From Mesorhizobium sp. WSM4313 (lineage in GTDB: Bacteria; Pseudomonadota; Alphaproteobacteria; Rhizobiales; Rhizobiaceae), in NCBI RefSeq assembly GCF_002294725.1, contig NZ_NSFT01000020.1, positions 1-64,000 of the forward strand: 64,000 bases of DNA, written 5' to 3'. The position numbers were made by a program, and so were the translations under genes. Positions within the stretch are counted from its first letter, which is position 1. Every line of letters starts with the position of its first letter. Positions 57,507 to 64,000 of this stretch are shown here, one piece after another. Under the pieces are notes generated by a model, which saw only the letters and a list, made by a program, of their open reading frames with translations, did no database searches and was not told the origin of the DNA.

Positions 57507-58341
57507 TCACGCAAGCCGCGCGGCATGCCACTTCAGATGATCGTCCATGAAGGTCGAGATGAAGTTGTAGGAATGGTCGTAGCCTTCCTGCATGCGCAGG
57601 GTGAGGTCGATCCCTTGCCTTCTTGCAGGACTCTTCGAGCAGCCATGGGCGGAGGCCATCCTGCAGGAAGCCGTCAGCGGTGCCCTGGTCGACGAGGAAT
57701 TCCGGAAACCGCTTGCCGTCCTCGATCAGCAGTGTCGCATCATAGGCGCGCCAGGTCTTTTCGTCCGATCCGAGATATTTTTCGAAGGCCGGCCGTGACC
57801 ACCCGGCCGTCGACGGCTGCACGACCGGCGCGAAGGCCGAGCAGCTCCGGTAGCGCTGCGGATTCTTGAGCGCGACCGTCAGCGCGCCATGTCCGCCCAT
57901 CGAATGGCCGAAGATGGCCTGGCGTGACATGTCGGCGGGGAAGTTGGCGACGACGAGCGCCGGCAATTCCTCGGCGATATAGAAATACATCCGGTAGTTC
58001 TTCGCATAGGGCTCTTGCGTCGCGTCGAGATAGAAGCCGGCGCCGCAGCCGAACTGCCAATTGTCCTTTTCGTCCGGAACGTCGGGTCCGCGCGGGCTGG
58101 TGTCGGGACACACGACGACCAGCCCGAGCTCGGACGCCAGACGCCGGTACTCGCCCTTGTCCATGACATTTGCGTGCGTGCAGGTGAGGCCCGACAGGTA
58201 CCACAGGACCGGGAGCCGCCTATTCTTGGCCTGCGGCGGCACGAATGCCGCAAAGGTCATGTCGCAGGCGCAGACTTCGGAAGCGTGCGAATAGACGCCC
58301 TGGATTCCGCCATGCGATTTGGAGATGGAAACGACCTTCAT
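57507..58341 (-). pseudogene. fghA: S-formylglutathione hydrolase, frameshifted near its C-terminus
   Basis: An esterase-D family gene that would hydrolyse S-formylglutathione in formaldehyde detoxification. Residues 1-241 match well: LWYLSGLTCTHANVMDKGEY, PDTSPRGPDVPDEKDNWQFG, nucleophile Ser147 in FGHSMGGHGAL and Asp223 in DQGTADGF. At 57612-57619 one extra base throws the frame off after KKA. Removing one T of 57615-57616 restores IDLTLRMQEGYDHSYNFIS and an end at 57507, giving the family's usual 277 residues. The catalytic His of QEGYDHSY is therefore lost from the product as written, which instead runs on to 57328 as a nonsense tail. It is either a real inactivating mutation or a base-calling error. 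Confidence 0.88.
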
Positions 58342-58616
58342 CAGCCCTGCCTCTCGCGGGAAAATCTCAATCCGGCATAACCGCCGGCCGGAGCCTGCGC
58401 AACCGCACGCTTCGCAAAACGGTCGGGCGATGGAACAGCCCGGCGCTCGTTAGCCCCGCCGGAGCAACAGCGGCCTGTGCCGCCGCCCATCGATGCATCG
58501 CCGAGGGGAAGACGCGCGTTGCACGTCCGATTTTCCGAACGCCCTTTTGGCTTTCCTTGTTTGAGGTCGCCGGCCGCGGGAGTAATAGTCGCGTCGGAAT
58601 TCGTGAGGAGGAGATG

Positions 58617-60113
58617 ATGACGCTGAACTTCGACCCGAAGGCGAAGGCCGCGACGCTCTACCATGGCGAATTCCGGCCGATGTTCATCGGCGGCAAGTGG
58701 GTCGCGGCGCAATCCAGCCAGGAGATGCAGGCGCTGAACCCGGCGACGGGCGAAGTGCTGGCGACGGTGCCGCGCGGCGGAGCGGCGGATATCGACGCTG
58801 CGGTGGCCGCGGCGCGCGCGGCCTTCGAGGGCCCGTGGTCGAAATTCTCGCCCTACGAGCGGCAATGCGTGCTGCTCAGGATCGCCGACCTGTTCGAGAA
58901 GCATTGGGAAGAGCTTAGCGTCTCCGACACGCTCGACATGGGGTTGCCGATCACCCGCACGCTGGCCAACCGGCGCCGGGCCATCGGCATGCTGCGCTTC
59001 TATGGCGGCATGGCGACCGCGCTGCATGGCGAGACGATCGACAATTCCATCCCCGGCGAGATCGTCACCTTCACCCGACGCGAGCCGGTCGGCGTCGTCG
59101 GCGCGATCATTCCCTGGAATGCGCCCACCGCCGCCTCGATCTGGAAGATCGCGCCGGCTCTGGCAACCGGCTGCACCATCGTGCTGAAGCCGTCGGAGGA
59201 GGCATCGCTGACGCCGCTCTTGATCGCGAGGCTGATGCAGGAGGCCGGCGTTCCCGACGGCGTCGTCAACATCGTCACCGGGACGGGCGCCGAGGCCGGC
59301 GCGCGGCTTGCCGAGCACCCGGATGTCAACAAGATCGTCTTCACCGGCTCGACGCTGACCGGCCAGGCGATCGCGCGCGCCGGCGTCGCCAACCTCAAGC
59401 GCGTCTCGCTGGAGCTCGGCGGCAAGTCGCCGATCATCGTCTGCCGCGACGCCGATGTCGACAAGGCCGTGCCGGTCGCGGCGATGGCGGTTTTCGTGCA
59501 TTCGGGCCAGATCTGCATTGCCGGCTCGCGCCTGTTCGTGGCGCGCGAGATCCATGACGAGTTCGTGCGCCGGGTCGCCGAGTTCGCCGGCAAGCTGCGC
59601 GTCGGCCACGGCATCGAGGCGGAGACGGAAATCGGGCCGCTGATCAATGCCAGGCAGGCCGGCAAGGTGGAGAGCTACATCAAGGCGGGCAGCGACGAAG
59701 GCGCCAAACTGGTCGCCGGCGGCTCGCGGCTGACGGGCGAGCTCTATGACGGCGGCAACTTCATCGCCCCGACCGTCTTCGGCGCAGTGTCGGACAAGAT
59801 GACGATCGCGCGCGAAGAAATCTTCGGGCCGGTCATCTCGGCGATGCCCTTCGACACGCTGGATGAGGTTGTCGCGCGTGCCAACGCGACGCCTTACGGT
59901 CTCGCGGCCGGCATCTTCACCACCAATCTCGGCGCCGCGCACAAGCTCGCACGTCGCGTCAAGGCCGGCTCGGTCTGGGTCAACATGTATCACGCCATCG
60001 ACCCGGCCGTGCCGTTCGGCGGTATGAAGATGTCCGGCTACGGCCGCGAAGGCGGCGTCGAGCATCTGCACGAATACCTTGAGACGAAGGCGGTCTGGAT
60101 CCAGACAGATTGA
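58617..60113 (+). CDS. NAD(P)-dependent aldehyde dehydrogenase
   Basis: A 498-residue aldehyde dehydrogenase of the BetB/gamma-aminobutyraldehyde-like group. It shows GVVGAIIPWNAPTAASIWKI, IVFTGSTLTGQAIA, the general-base Glu in VSLELGGKSPIIV and Cys in HSGQICIAGSRLFV. AGGAGG sits 5 nt before the ATG at 58617; an ATG three bases earlier has poorer spacing. It is divergent from fghA with a 275-bp gap and converges with the maleylacetate-reductase-type gene. The substrate is not evident; aldehydes from amine breakdown are one option. Confidence 0.87.
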   Translation: MTLNFDPKAKAATLYHGEFRPMFIGGKWVAAQSSQEMQALNPATGEVLATVPRGGAADIDAAVAAARAAFEGPWSKFSPYERQCVLLRIADLFEKHWEELSVSDTLDMGLPITRTLANRRRAIGMLRFYGGMATALHGETIDNSIPGEIVTFTRREPVGVVGAIIPWNAPTAASIWKIAPALATGCTIVLKPSEEASLTPLLIARLMQEAGVPDGVVNIVTGTGAEAGARLAEHPDVNKIVFTGSTLTGQAIARAGVANLKRVSLELGGKSPIIVCRDADVDKAVPVAAMAVFVHSGQICIAGSRLFVAREIHDEFVRRVAEFAGKLRVGHGIEAETEIGPLINARQAGKVESYIKAGSDEGAKLVAGGSRLTGELYDGGNFIAPTVFGAVSDKMTIAREEIFGPVISAMPFDTLDEVVARANATPYGLAAGIFTTNLGAAHKLARRVKAGSVWVNMYHAIDPAVPFGGMKMSGYGREGGVEHLHEYLETKAVWIQTD

Positions 60114-60148
60114 TATTCAGGTGAAGCCGGCCCGCGACGCTCGGTTTC

Positions 60149-61210
60149 TCAGGCCTGCGGCGGCTCGCCGGCATAGGCGCGCGCGATAAGAGCCCGGATC
60201 GGTTCCCGCTCCAGCGCCCGCGGATTCCAGTACGGATTGGCCAGCGCGCGGTCCGCCGCGATGTCGATCCCGTCTGGCGGCATGCCTATCTCGGATAGAG
60301 CGCGTTTAGCGCCGATCCGGCCGGCGAGATCGTAGAGAGCCATGGCAGGATCATCCGCCTTCAGCACGGCCCGCAGGGTTTCCATGATGGCCGGAACCGC
60401 GGGTGCGTTATAGGCCAGCGCATGCGGCAGCACGATCGTATGGGTCTCCGCATGCGGCAGGTCGAAACTGCCGCCGAGCGTGTGGCAGAGCTTGTGGTGC
60501 AGCGCCATGCCGACCGAGCCGAGGCAGATGCCGCAGAGCCAGGCGCCGTAGAGCGCCTCGGAGCGAGCGTCGCAGTCATGCGGGCTCCCGGCGATGACCG
60601 GTAAGGCGCGCACCAACGCGCCGATGGCCTCAACGGCCATCAGATTTATCACCGGGTTGCTTTCCCTGGCATAGAGCGCCTCGACCGCATGGGCGATGGC
60701 GTTCATGCCGCTCGTTCCCGACAAGGAAGCAGGAAGCGTCATCGTCAGGTCGACGTCGTAGATCACCACTTCCGGCAGCACCTTCGGGCTCGACTGGGTG
60801 ACCTTCACGCCATCCTTCGTCTCGCCGAGGATCGGCGTCATTTCCGAGCCGGCATAGGTCGTCGGCATCACGATCTGCGGCAGGTCGGTGCGCAAGGCGA
60901 TCGCCTTGGCGAGGCCCGTCGTGGAGCCGCCGCCCACCGCAACCAGTCCGTCGGCTTGGAGTTTCGCCACGACACGCAGCGCGTCCTCGGTCACCGATAC
61001 CGGCGTATGCATCGTCGCCTTGGCATAGACGCCGGCAGCGGTGCCGCCCAGCGATCCGGCAAGACGCCGGACATCATCCTCGCGCGGCGGCGTTGCCAGC
61101 ACGAGCACGCGTTTCAGCCCGAGCCGGTCGATCTCTTCCGGCAATCTTGCGATGGTGCCAGATCCGAAAACGACGCGTGCCGGCTGGCCGTTATAGACGA
61201 AGCTTTTCAT
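60149..61210 (-). CDS. Maleylacetate reductase-type iron-containing alcohol dehydrogenase
   Basis: A 353-residue group III alcohol dehydrogenase-like protein. The NAD site is VAVGGGSTTGLAKAIALRTD near residue 91, and PTTYAGSEMTPILGETKDGV is a strong match to maleylacetate reductases. Metal-site histidines appear in GMNAIAHAVEAL, LHHKLCHTLGGSFDLPHAET and HTIVLPHALAYNAP. Such enzymes reduce maleylacetate to 3-oxoadipate at the end of hydroxyquinol and resorcinol routes, which would feed PcaIJF in this window. AAGGAGAGG precedes the ATG. No ring-cleavage enzyme for that route is beside it. Confidence 0.87.
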   Translation of the reverse strand: MKSFVYNGQPARVVFGSGTIARLPEEIDRLGLKRVLVLATPPREDDVRRLAGSLGGTAAGVYAKATMHTPVSVTEDALRVVAKLQADGLVAVGGGSTTGLAKAIALRTDLPQIVMPTTYAGSEMTPILGETKDGVKVTQSSPKVLPEVVIYDVDLTMTLPASLSGTSGMNAIAHAVEALYARESNPVINLMAVEAIGALVRALPVIAGSPHDCDARSEALYGAWLCGICLGSVGMALHHKLCHTLGGSFDLPHAETHTIVLPHALAYNAPAVPAIMETLRAVLKADDPAMALYDLAGRIGAKRALSEIGMPPDGIDIAADRALANPYWNPRALEREPIRALIARAYAGEPPQA

Positions 61211-61225
61211 CGATCCTCTCCTTCG

Positions 61226-61309
61226 TCAGCCGCGATTGTGGACCCGCAGCAGGAAGGGATTGATGCCGACGCTTTGCCAGACATTGGCGGCATTGAACGG
61301 ATCGGTCAA
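61226..61309 (-). other. Short open frame (27 residues) before the maleylacetate reductase gene, possible gene remnant
   Basis: On the minus strand a frame opens just after a TAA and runs LTDPFNAANVWQSVGINPFL to a TGA 15 bases before the reductase ATG. The composition looks protein-like, but there is no ribosome site and the first codon would be TTG. It could be the tail of a lost enzyme gene of the same operon or chance. I do not recognise it. Confidence 0.25.
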
Positions 61310-61313
61310 TTAG

Positions 61314-61328
61314 TGTCCAATATGGACA
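61314..61328. promoter_or_regulatory. Palindrome TGTCCA-ATA-TGGACA upstream of the maleylacetate reductase gene
   Basis: A perfect inverted repeat with six-base arms and a 3-bp spacer, about 105 bp before the reductase start. It lies in the 268-bp gap between ftsZ2 and the reductase gene. It is a candidate operator for an unidentified regulator. Confidence 0.45.
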
Positions 61329-61478
61329 GATGCTTGCCGGATGCCGTCGTGACGGCTTGCGACGAAGAGGCGCGCTGACCGACAGCGTGCGGTCCGGAAT
61401 TGTCCGCGGCCGGAAGCGTATATTGACCGATCGCGTCGTGCGATCGGGAACACGCGCAGCCGCGAGATCGCCGTGACG

Positions 61479-62471
61479 TCAGGCGATCCGTTGCTCGAAC
61501 TGCGCGATGTCCGCGCTCTTGCGCAGACCCGTCGCGACGACGGACACGCGGAACTTTCCCGCCAGTGCGTGGTCGAAGATGGCGCCGACGATGATGTCGG
61601 CATCGGCGTCGACTTCTTCCCTTATCCGTGTCGCGGCTTCGTCGACCTCGAACAGCGTCATGTCCATGCCGCCGCAGATTGATACCAGCAGCCCCCTGGC
61701 GCCGGACATGGAGGCCTCATCGAGCAGCGGATTGGCGATCGCCGCCTCGGCCGCGATCTTGGCGCGCCCCTCCCCGGAGGCCTCGCCGGTTCCCATCATC
61801 GCCCGGCCCATGTCGCGCATCACCGACTTCACGTCGGCGAAATCGAGATTGATCAGGCCTTCCTTGACGATGAGGTCCGTGATGCAGCCGACACCCGCGT
61901 AGAGCACGCGGTCCGCCATGGCGAAGGCGTCGGCGAATGTTGTCCTGGCGTCGGCGACCCTGAAGAGGTTCTGGTTTGGAATGACGATCACCGTGTCGGC
62001 GCTCTCGCGCAGCCGTTCTATGCCTTCCTCGGCCGCCTGGGTCCTGCGCTTGCCTTCGAACACGAAAGGCTTGGTGACCACGGCCACCGTCAAGATGCCG
62101 GCATCGCGCGCCGCACGCGCAATCACGGGCGCCGCACCTGTCCCGGTGCCGCCTCCCATCCCGGCGGTGATGAAACACATATGCGTTCCCGCAAGGTGAT
62201 CCATGATCTCGTCGATGGATTCCTCCGCGGCGGCACTGCCGACCTGGGGCAGCGATCCGGCGCCGAGGCCCTCGGTCACATGCGCGCCCAGCTGGATCAG
62301 CCGCGACGACTTCGACATGGTGAGCGCCTGCGCGTCGGTGTTGGCGACGACGAACTCGACGCCCTGCAGCCCTTCGGCGATCATGTTGTTGACGGCGTTG
62401 CCGCCGGCGCCGCCGACCCCGACAACGGTGATCTTGGGCCTCATCTCCAGGATTTCCGGCTTGGCGGTCAT
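61479..62471 (-). CDS. ftsZ: FtsZ2, truncated second FtsZ
   Basis: A 330-residue tubulin-like GTPase. GVGGAGGNAVNNMIAEGLQG and the GGGTGTG tubulin signature (residues 106-112) bind GTP; NLDFADV near residue 208 keeps the T7-loop acids needed for hydrolysis. The protein ends right after the globular domain (FRVSVVATGLRKS, then 14 residues), so the long linker and the C-terminal peptide that binds FtsA and ZipA are absent. It stands alone, outside a cell-division cluster. This matches FtsZ2 of Sinorhizobium meliloti, a second short FtsZ next to the essential FtsZ1. Confidence 0.9.
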   Translation of the reverse strand: MTAKPEILEMRPKITVVGVGGAGGNAVNNMIAEGLQGVEFVVANTDAQALTMSKSSRLIQLGAHVTEGLGAGSLPQVGSAAAEESIDEIMDHLAGTHMCFITAGMGGGTGTGAAPVIARAARDAGILTVAVVTKPFVFEGKRRTQAAEEGIERLRESADTVIVIPNQNLFRVADARTTFADAFAMADRVLYAGVGCITDLIVKEGLINLDFADVKSVMRDMGRAMMGTGEASGEGRAKIAAEAAIANPLLDEASMSGARGLLVSICGGMDMTLFEVDEAATRIREEVDADADIIVGAIFDHALAGKFRVSVVATGLRKSADIAQFEQRIA

Positions 62472-62691
62472 GTTCTCATCTTTCTACCGTAGGCACCTGC
62501 TGCTCCGCCGCACGATCACGCGGAATCGGAACAACAAGCACACGAATCAGGCGATCCCCACCAACCGCAGGGAATCAGAGCAGGCGCCTCCCTGCAAGGT
62601 CCGCTGACATTCTGCAAGCGCAAACGCCGGCAAGGAGCTGGAAAGCGTCTGGACGCTCGTATGATCCGAGCCGGCGTCGTTGCAGGAAATT

Positions 62692-63732
62692 CTATTGCGT
62701 CACCGAAGTGGAGGTGCCCCAGGTGTCCGACAGCACGTAGCCTTGCGGATAGGGATCCGTCGGATCGAGATAGTAGTTGTGCTCTCCTGTGATCCAGGCT
62801 CTGCCGGTTATCTGCGGCACGATCGCCTTTCGCCCGGCGATTTCGGTGAGTTCGAGGATCTTGCCGGTGAAGCGCGAGCCGATGATCGATTCATGGATCA
62901 GCACCTCGCCTTCCTTCATCTGGCCCCGCGCCTGCAGCACAGCCATACGGGCCGAGGTGCCGGTTCCCGTCGGGCTGCGGTCCGAGCGCCCAGGCGAGAC
63001 GATGCAGGTGTTGCGCGTGACGTTGCCCGGCCCTTGGAACGGCATCGCGAATTGCACGATGGACACGCCGCGCACATTGTCGAACTGCGGATGCACGACA
63101 TCGAGCTGCTCGCGCGCCGCGCGGCGGACTTTCTCGCCGACCACGGCCAAGTCGCGGGCCTCGTCGGGCGTGACCGAGAAGCCGAGCGCGGGCGCATCGA
63201 TAATCGCGTAGAACATGCCGCCATAGGCGATATCGGCCTTGATCGTGCCGAGCCCTTCCACCTCGATATCGGCATCGAGGCGCTCGGCGAAGGCTGGCGC
63301 GTTGCGGAAGGTGATCGACTGGCATTTGCCGTCGCTGCATTCGGCGCGCACCTCGATGACGCCGCCTGGCATATCGAGCTTGAAGCGGGTCTCCGGCTCC
63401 TGCATCGGCACCATGCCGGTCTCGAGCAGCACGGTGGCGACGCAGATCGTGTTGGAGCCGGACATCGGCGGATATTCGGTTGGTTCCATGATGATAGCGC
63501 CTGCGGCGCAATCCTCGCGCGTCGAGGGCACCAGGAGATTGACATGACGGGCAACGCTGCCGCGCGGCTCGCAGATCAACATGCGCCTTATATGGTCGTG
63601 ATCGCGTTCCATCGTGATCATCTTTTCCATCATCGTGCGGCCTGCCGGCGGCAGCACGCCGCCCACGATGACATCGCCGATCTCGCCCTCGGCATGGCAG
63701 CCGACGACGCGGATGCTGGTTTTGGTGCGCAT
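62692..63732 (-). CDS. Proline-racemase family protein, Ser/Thr type (probable trans-3-hydroxy-L-proline dehydratase)
   Basis: A 346-residue proline racemase/4-hydroxyproline epimerase superfamily enzyme. The two catalytic cysteines of racemases and epimerases are replaced: the first motif reads PPMSGSNTICVATVLLETG (Ser91) and the second RSPTGTGTSARMAVL (Thr255). The Thr at the second site is the mark of the dehydratase branch, which turns trans-3-hydroxy-L-proline into pyrroline-2-carboxylate. The start CACGAEGE-like N-terminus VVGCHAEGEIGDVIVGGV is typical. The ornithine-cyclodeaminase family enzyme that often reduces the product is also present in the window, but 60 kb away. The substrate remains inferred. 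Confidence 0.85.
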   Translation of the reverse strand: MRTKTSIRVVGCHAEGEIGDVIVGGVLPPAGRTMMEKMITMERDHDHIRRMLICEPRGSVARHVNLLVPSTREDCAAGAIIMEPTEYPPMSGSNTICVATVLLETGMVPMQEPETRFKLDMPGGVIEVRAECSDGKCQSITFRNAPAFAERLDADIEVEGLGTIKADIAYGGMFYAIIDAPALGFSVTPDEARDLAVVGEKVRRAAREQLDVVHPQFDNVRGVSIVQFAMPFQGPGNVTRNTCIVSPGRSDRSPTGTGTSARMAVLQARGQMKEGEVLIHESIIGSRFTGKILELTEIAGRKAIVPQITGRAWITGEHNYYLDPTDPYPQGYVLSDTWGTSTSVTQ

Positions 63733-63924
63733 TGCTTTCTCCCCGTCCGCCGTGACTATCGGCCTGTTTCATGTTCCGGCGGATCGGCGCCGCAACCCCG
63801 ACCTGACACGCGCGCGCGAGCTGCCTGCCGATGGCGGCCCGAAGGATACCATCGCCCATCGGCGGCGCCACTATGTCTTTACGGATTTCAAGGGCCGGGG
63901 TGCGAAGCCGAGCCCGTTTGGAAA

Positions 63925-64000
63925 TCAAGCCAGCCCGAACCGCTCGACGGCGCGCATGATGCCGCGCAGTTCGGCGAGGCCCTTGAGCCGGCCGATCAGC
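63925..64000 (-). CDS. C-terminal end of an unidentified gene, cut by the right edge
   Basis: The last 76 bases encode, on the minus strand, the tail LIGRLKGLAELRGIMRAVER and four more residues before a TGA at 63925-63927. The codon usage fits the neighbours. It is too short to name. Being just upstream of the proline-racemase-type gene in the same direction, it may belong to the same hydroxyproline-type operon, with 192 bp between. Confidence 0.5.
   Translation of the reverse strand, partial: LIGRLKGLAELRGIMRAVERFGLA

Overview
The window is GC-rich, densely coded DNA of an alphaproteobacterium of the order Rhizobiales, most likely Mesorhizobium or a close relative. This is inferred from the gene arrangement: a pcaDCHGB-pobA operon with a LysR PcaQ, pcaIJF with a divergent IclR regulator, a short FtsZ2, RIME-like intergenic palindromes and many solute-binding-protein ABC transporters. 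No rRNA, tRNA, phage, insertion sequence or CRISPR was seen. The region reads as a chromosome or megaplasmid catabolic island, with almost every gene serving uptake or breakdown of a small organic compound.

Left part (1-14.8 kb). A sugar-type ABC permease runs off the left edge. A divergent two-gene unit follows: an ornithine cyclodeaminase homologue and a histidine/phenylalanine ammonia-lyase homologue that lacks the serine of its Ala-Ser-Gly cofactor triad. Then twelve minus-strand genes lie head to tail from a GntR regulator (14.78 kb) down to 3.78 kb: an ADP-ribosylglycohydrolase-type hydrolase, a PfkB kinase, a complete polyamine-type ABC importer, a Gfo/Idh/MocA dehydrogenase, a TIM-barrel isomerase, a MocD-type di-iron membrane oxygenase, a MocE-type Rieske ferredoxin and a PanB-like protein without the usual metal ligands. 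It looks like one pathway for an unknown, probably cationic and glycosidic, substrate. It is my best candidate for an undescribed system.

Aromatic part (14.9-31.7 kb). This holds a complete protocatechuate branch of the beta-ketoadipate pathway: pobA, pcaGH, pcaB, pcaC, pcaD, pcaIJ and pcaF. PcaR (IclR) and PcaQ (LysR) regulate it. pcaQ is flanked by two inverted, nearly identical 90-bp promoter/leader copies. One drives pcaD; the other drives a five-gene ABC importer of the PcaMNVWX type, followed by a coniferyl-alcohol-dehydrogenase-like SDR and a vanillin-dehydrogenase-like ALDH. This links aromatic uptake, side-chain oxidation and ring cleavage.

Middle (31.8-44.2 kb). A LacI-regulated sugar importer with a ketose-3-epimerase-type isomerase and a divergent 2-hydroxyacid dehydrogenase carries an octamer inverted repeat between the binding-protein and permease genes. 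Next come otsB, a membrane-anchored otsA, a glycogen-debranching-type glucosidase and a GT4 glycosyltransferase, with RIME-like and other palindromes between them.

Right part (44.3-64 kb). A second polyamine-type importer is divergent from a MocR regulator and a D-amino-acid-dehydrogenase-like flavoprotein. An orphan ROK regulator, a PQQ-type sorbosone dehydrogenase lipoprotein with a DUF2231 partner, a class III aminotransferase, an LhgO-like oxidase, a frameshifted fghA, an aldehyde dehydrogenase, a maleylacetate-reductase-type enzyme, ftsZ2 and a proline-racemase-family protein with a Ser/Thr active-site pair follow. The C-terminal end of one more gene reaches the right edge.
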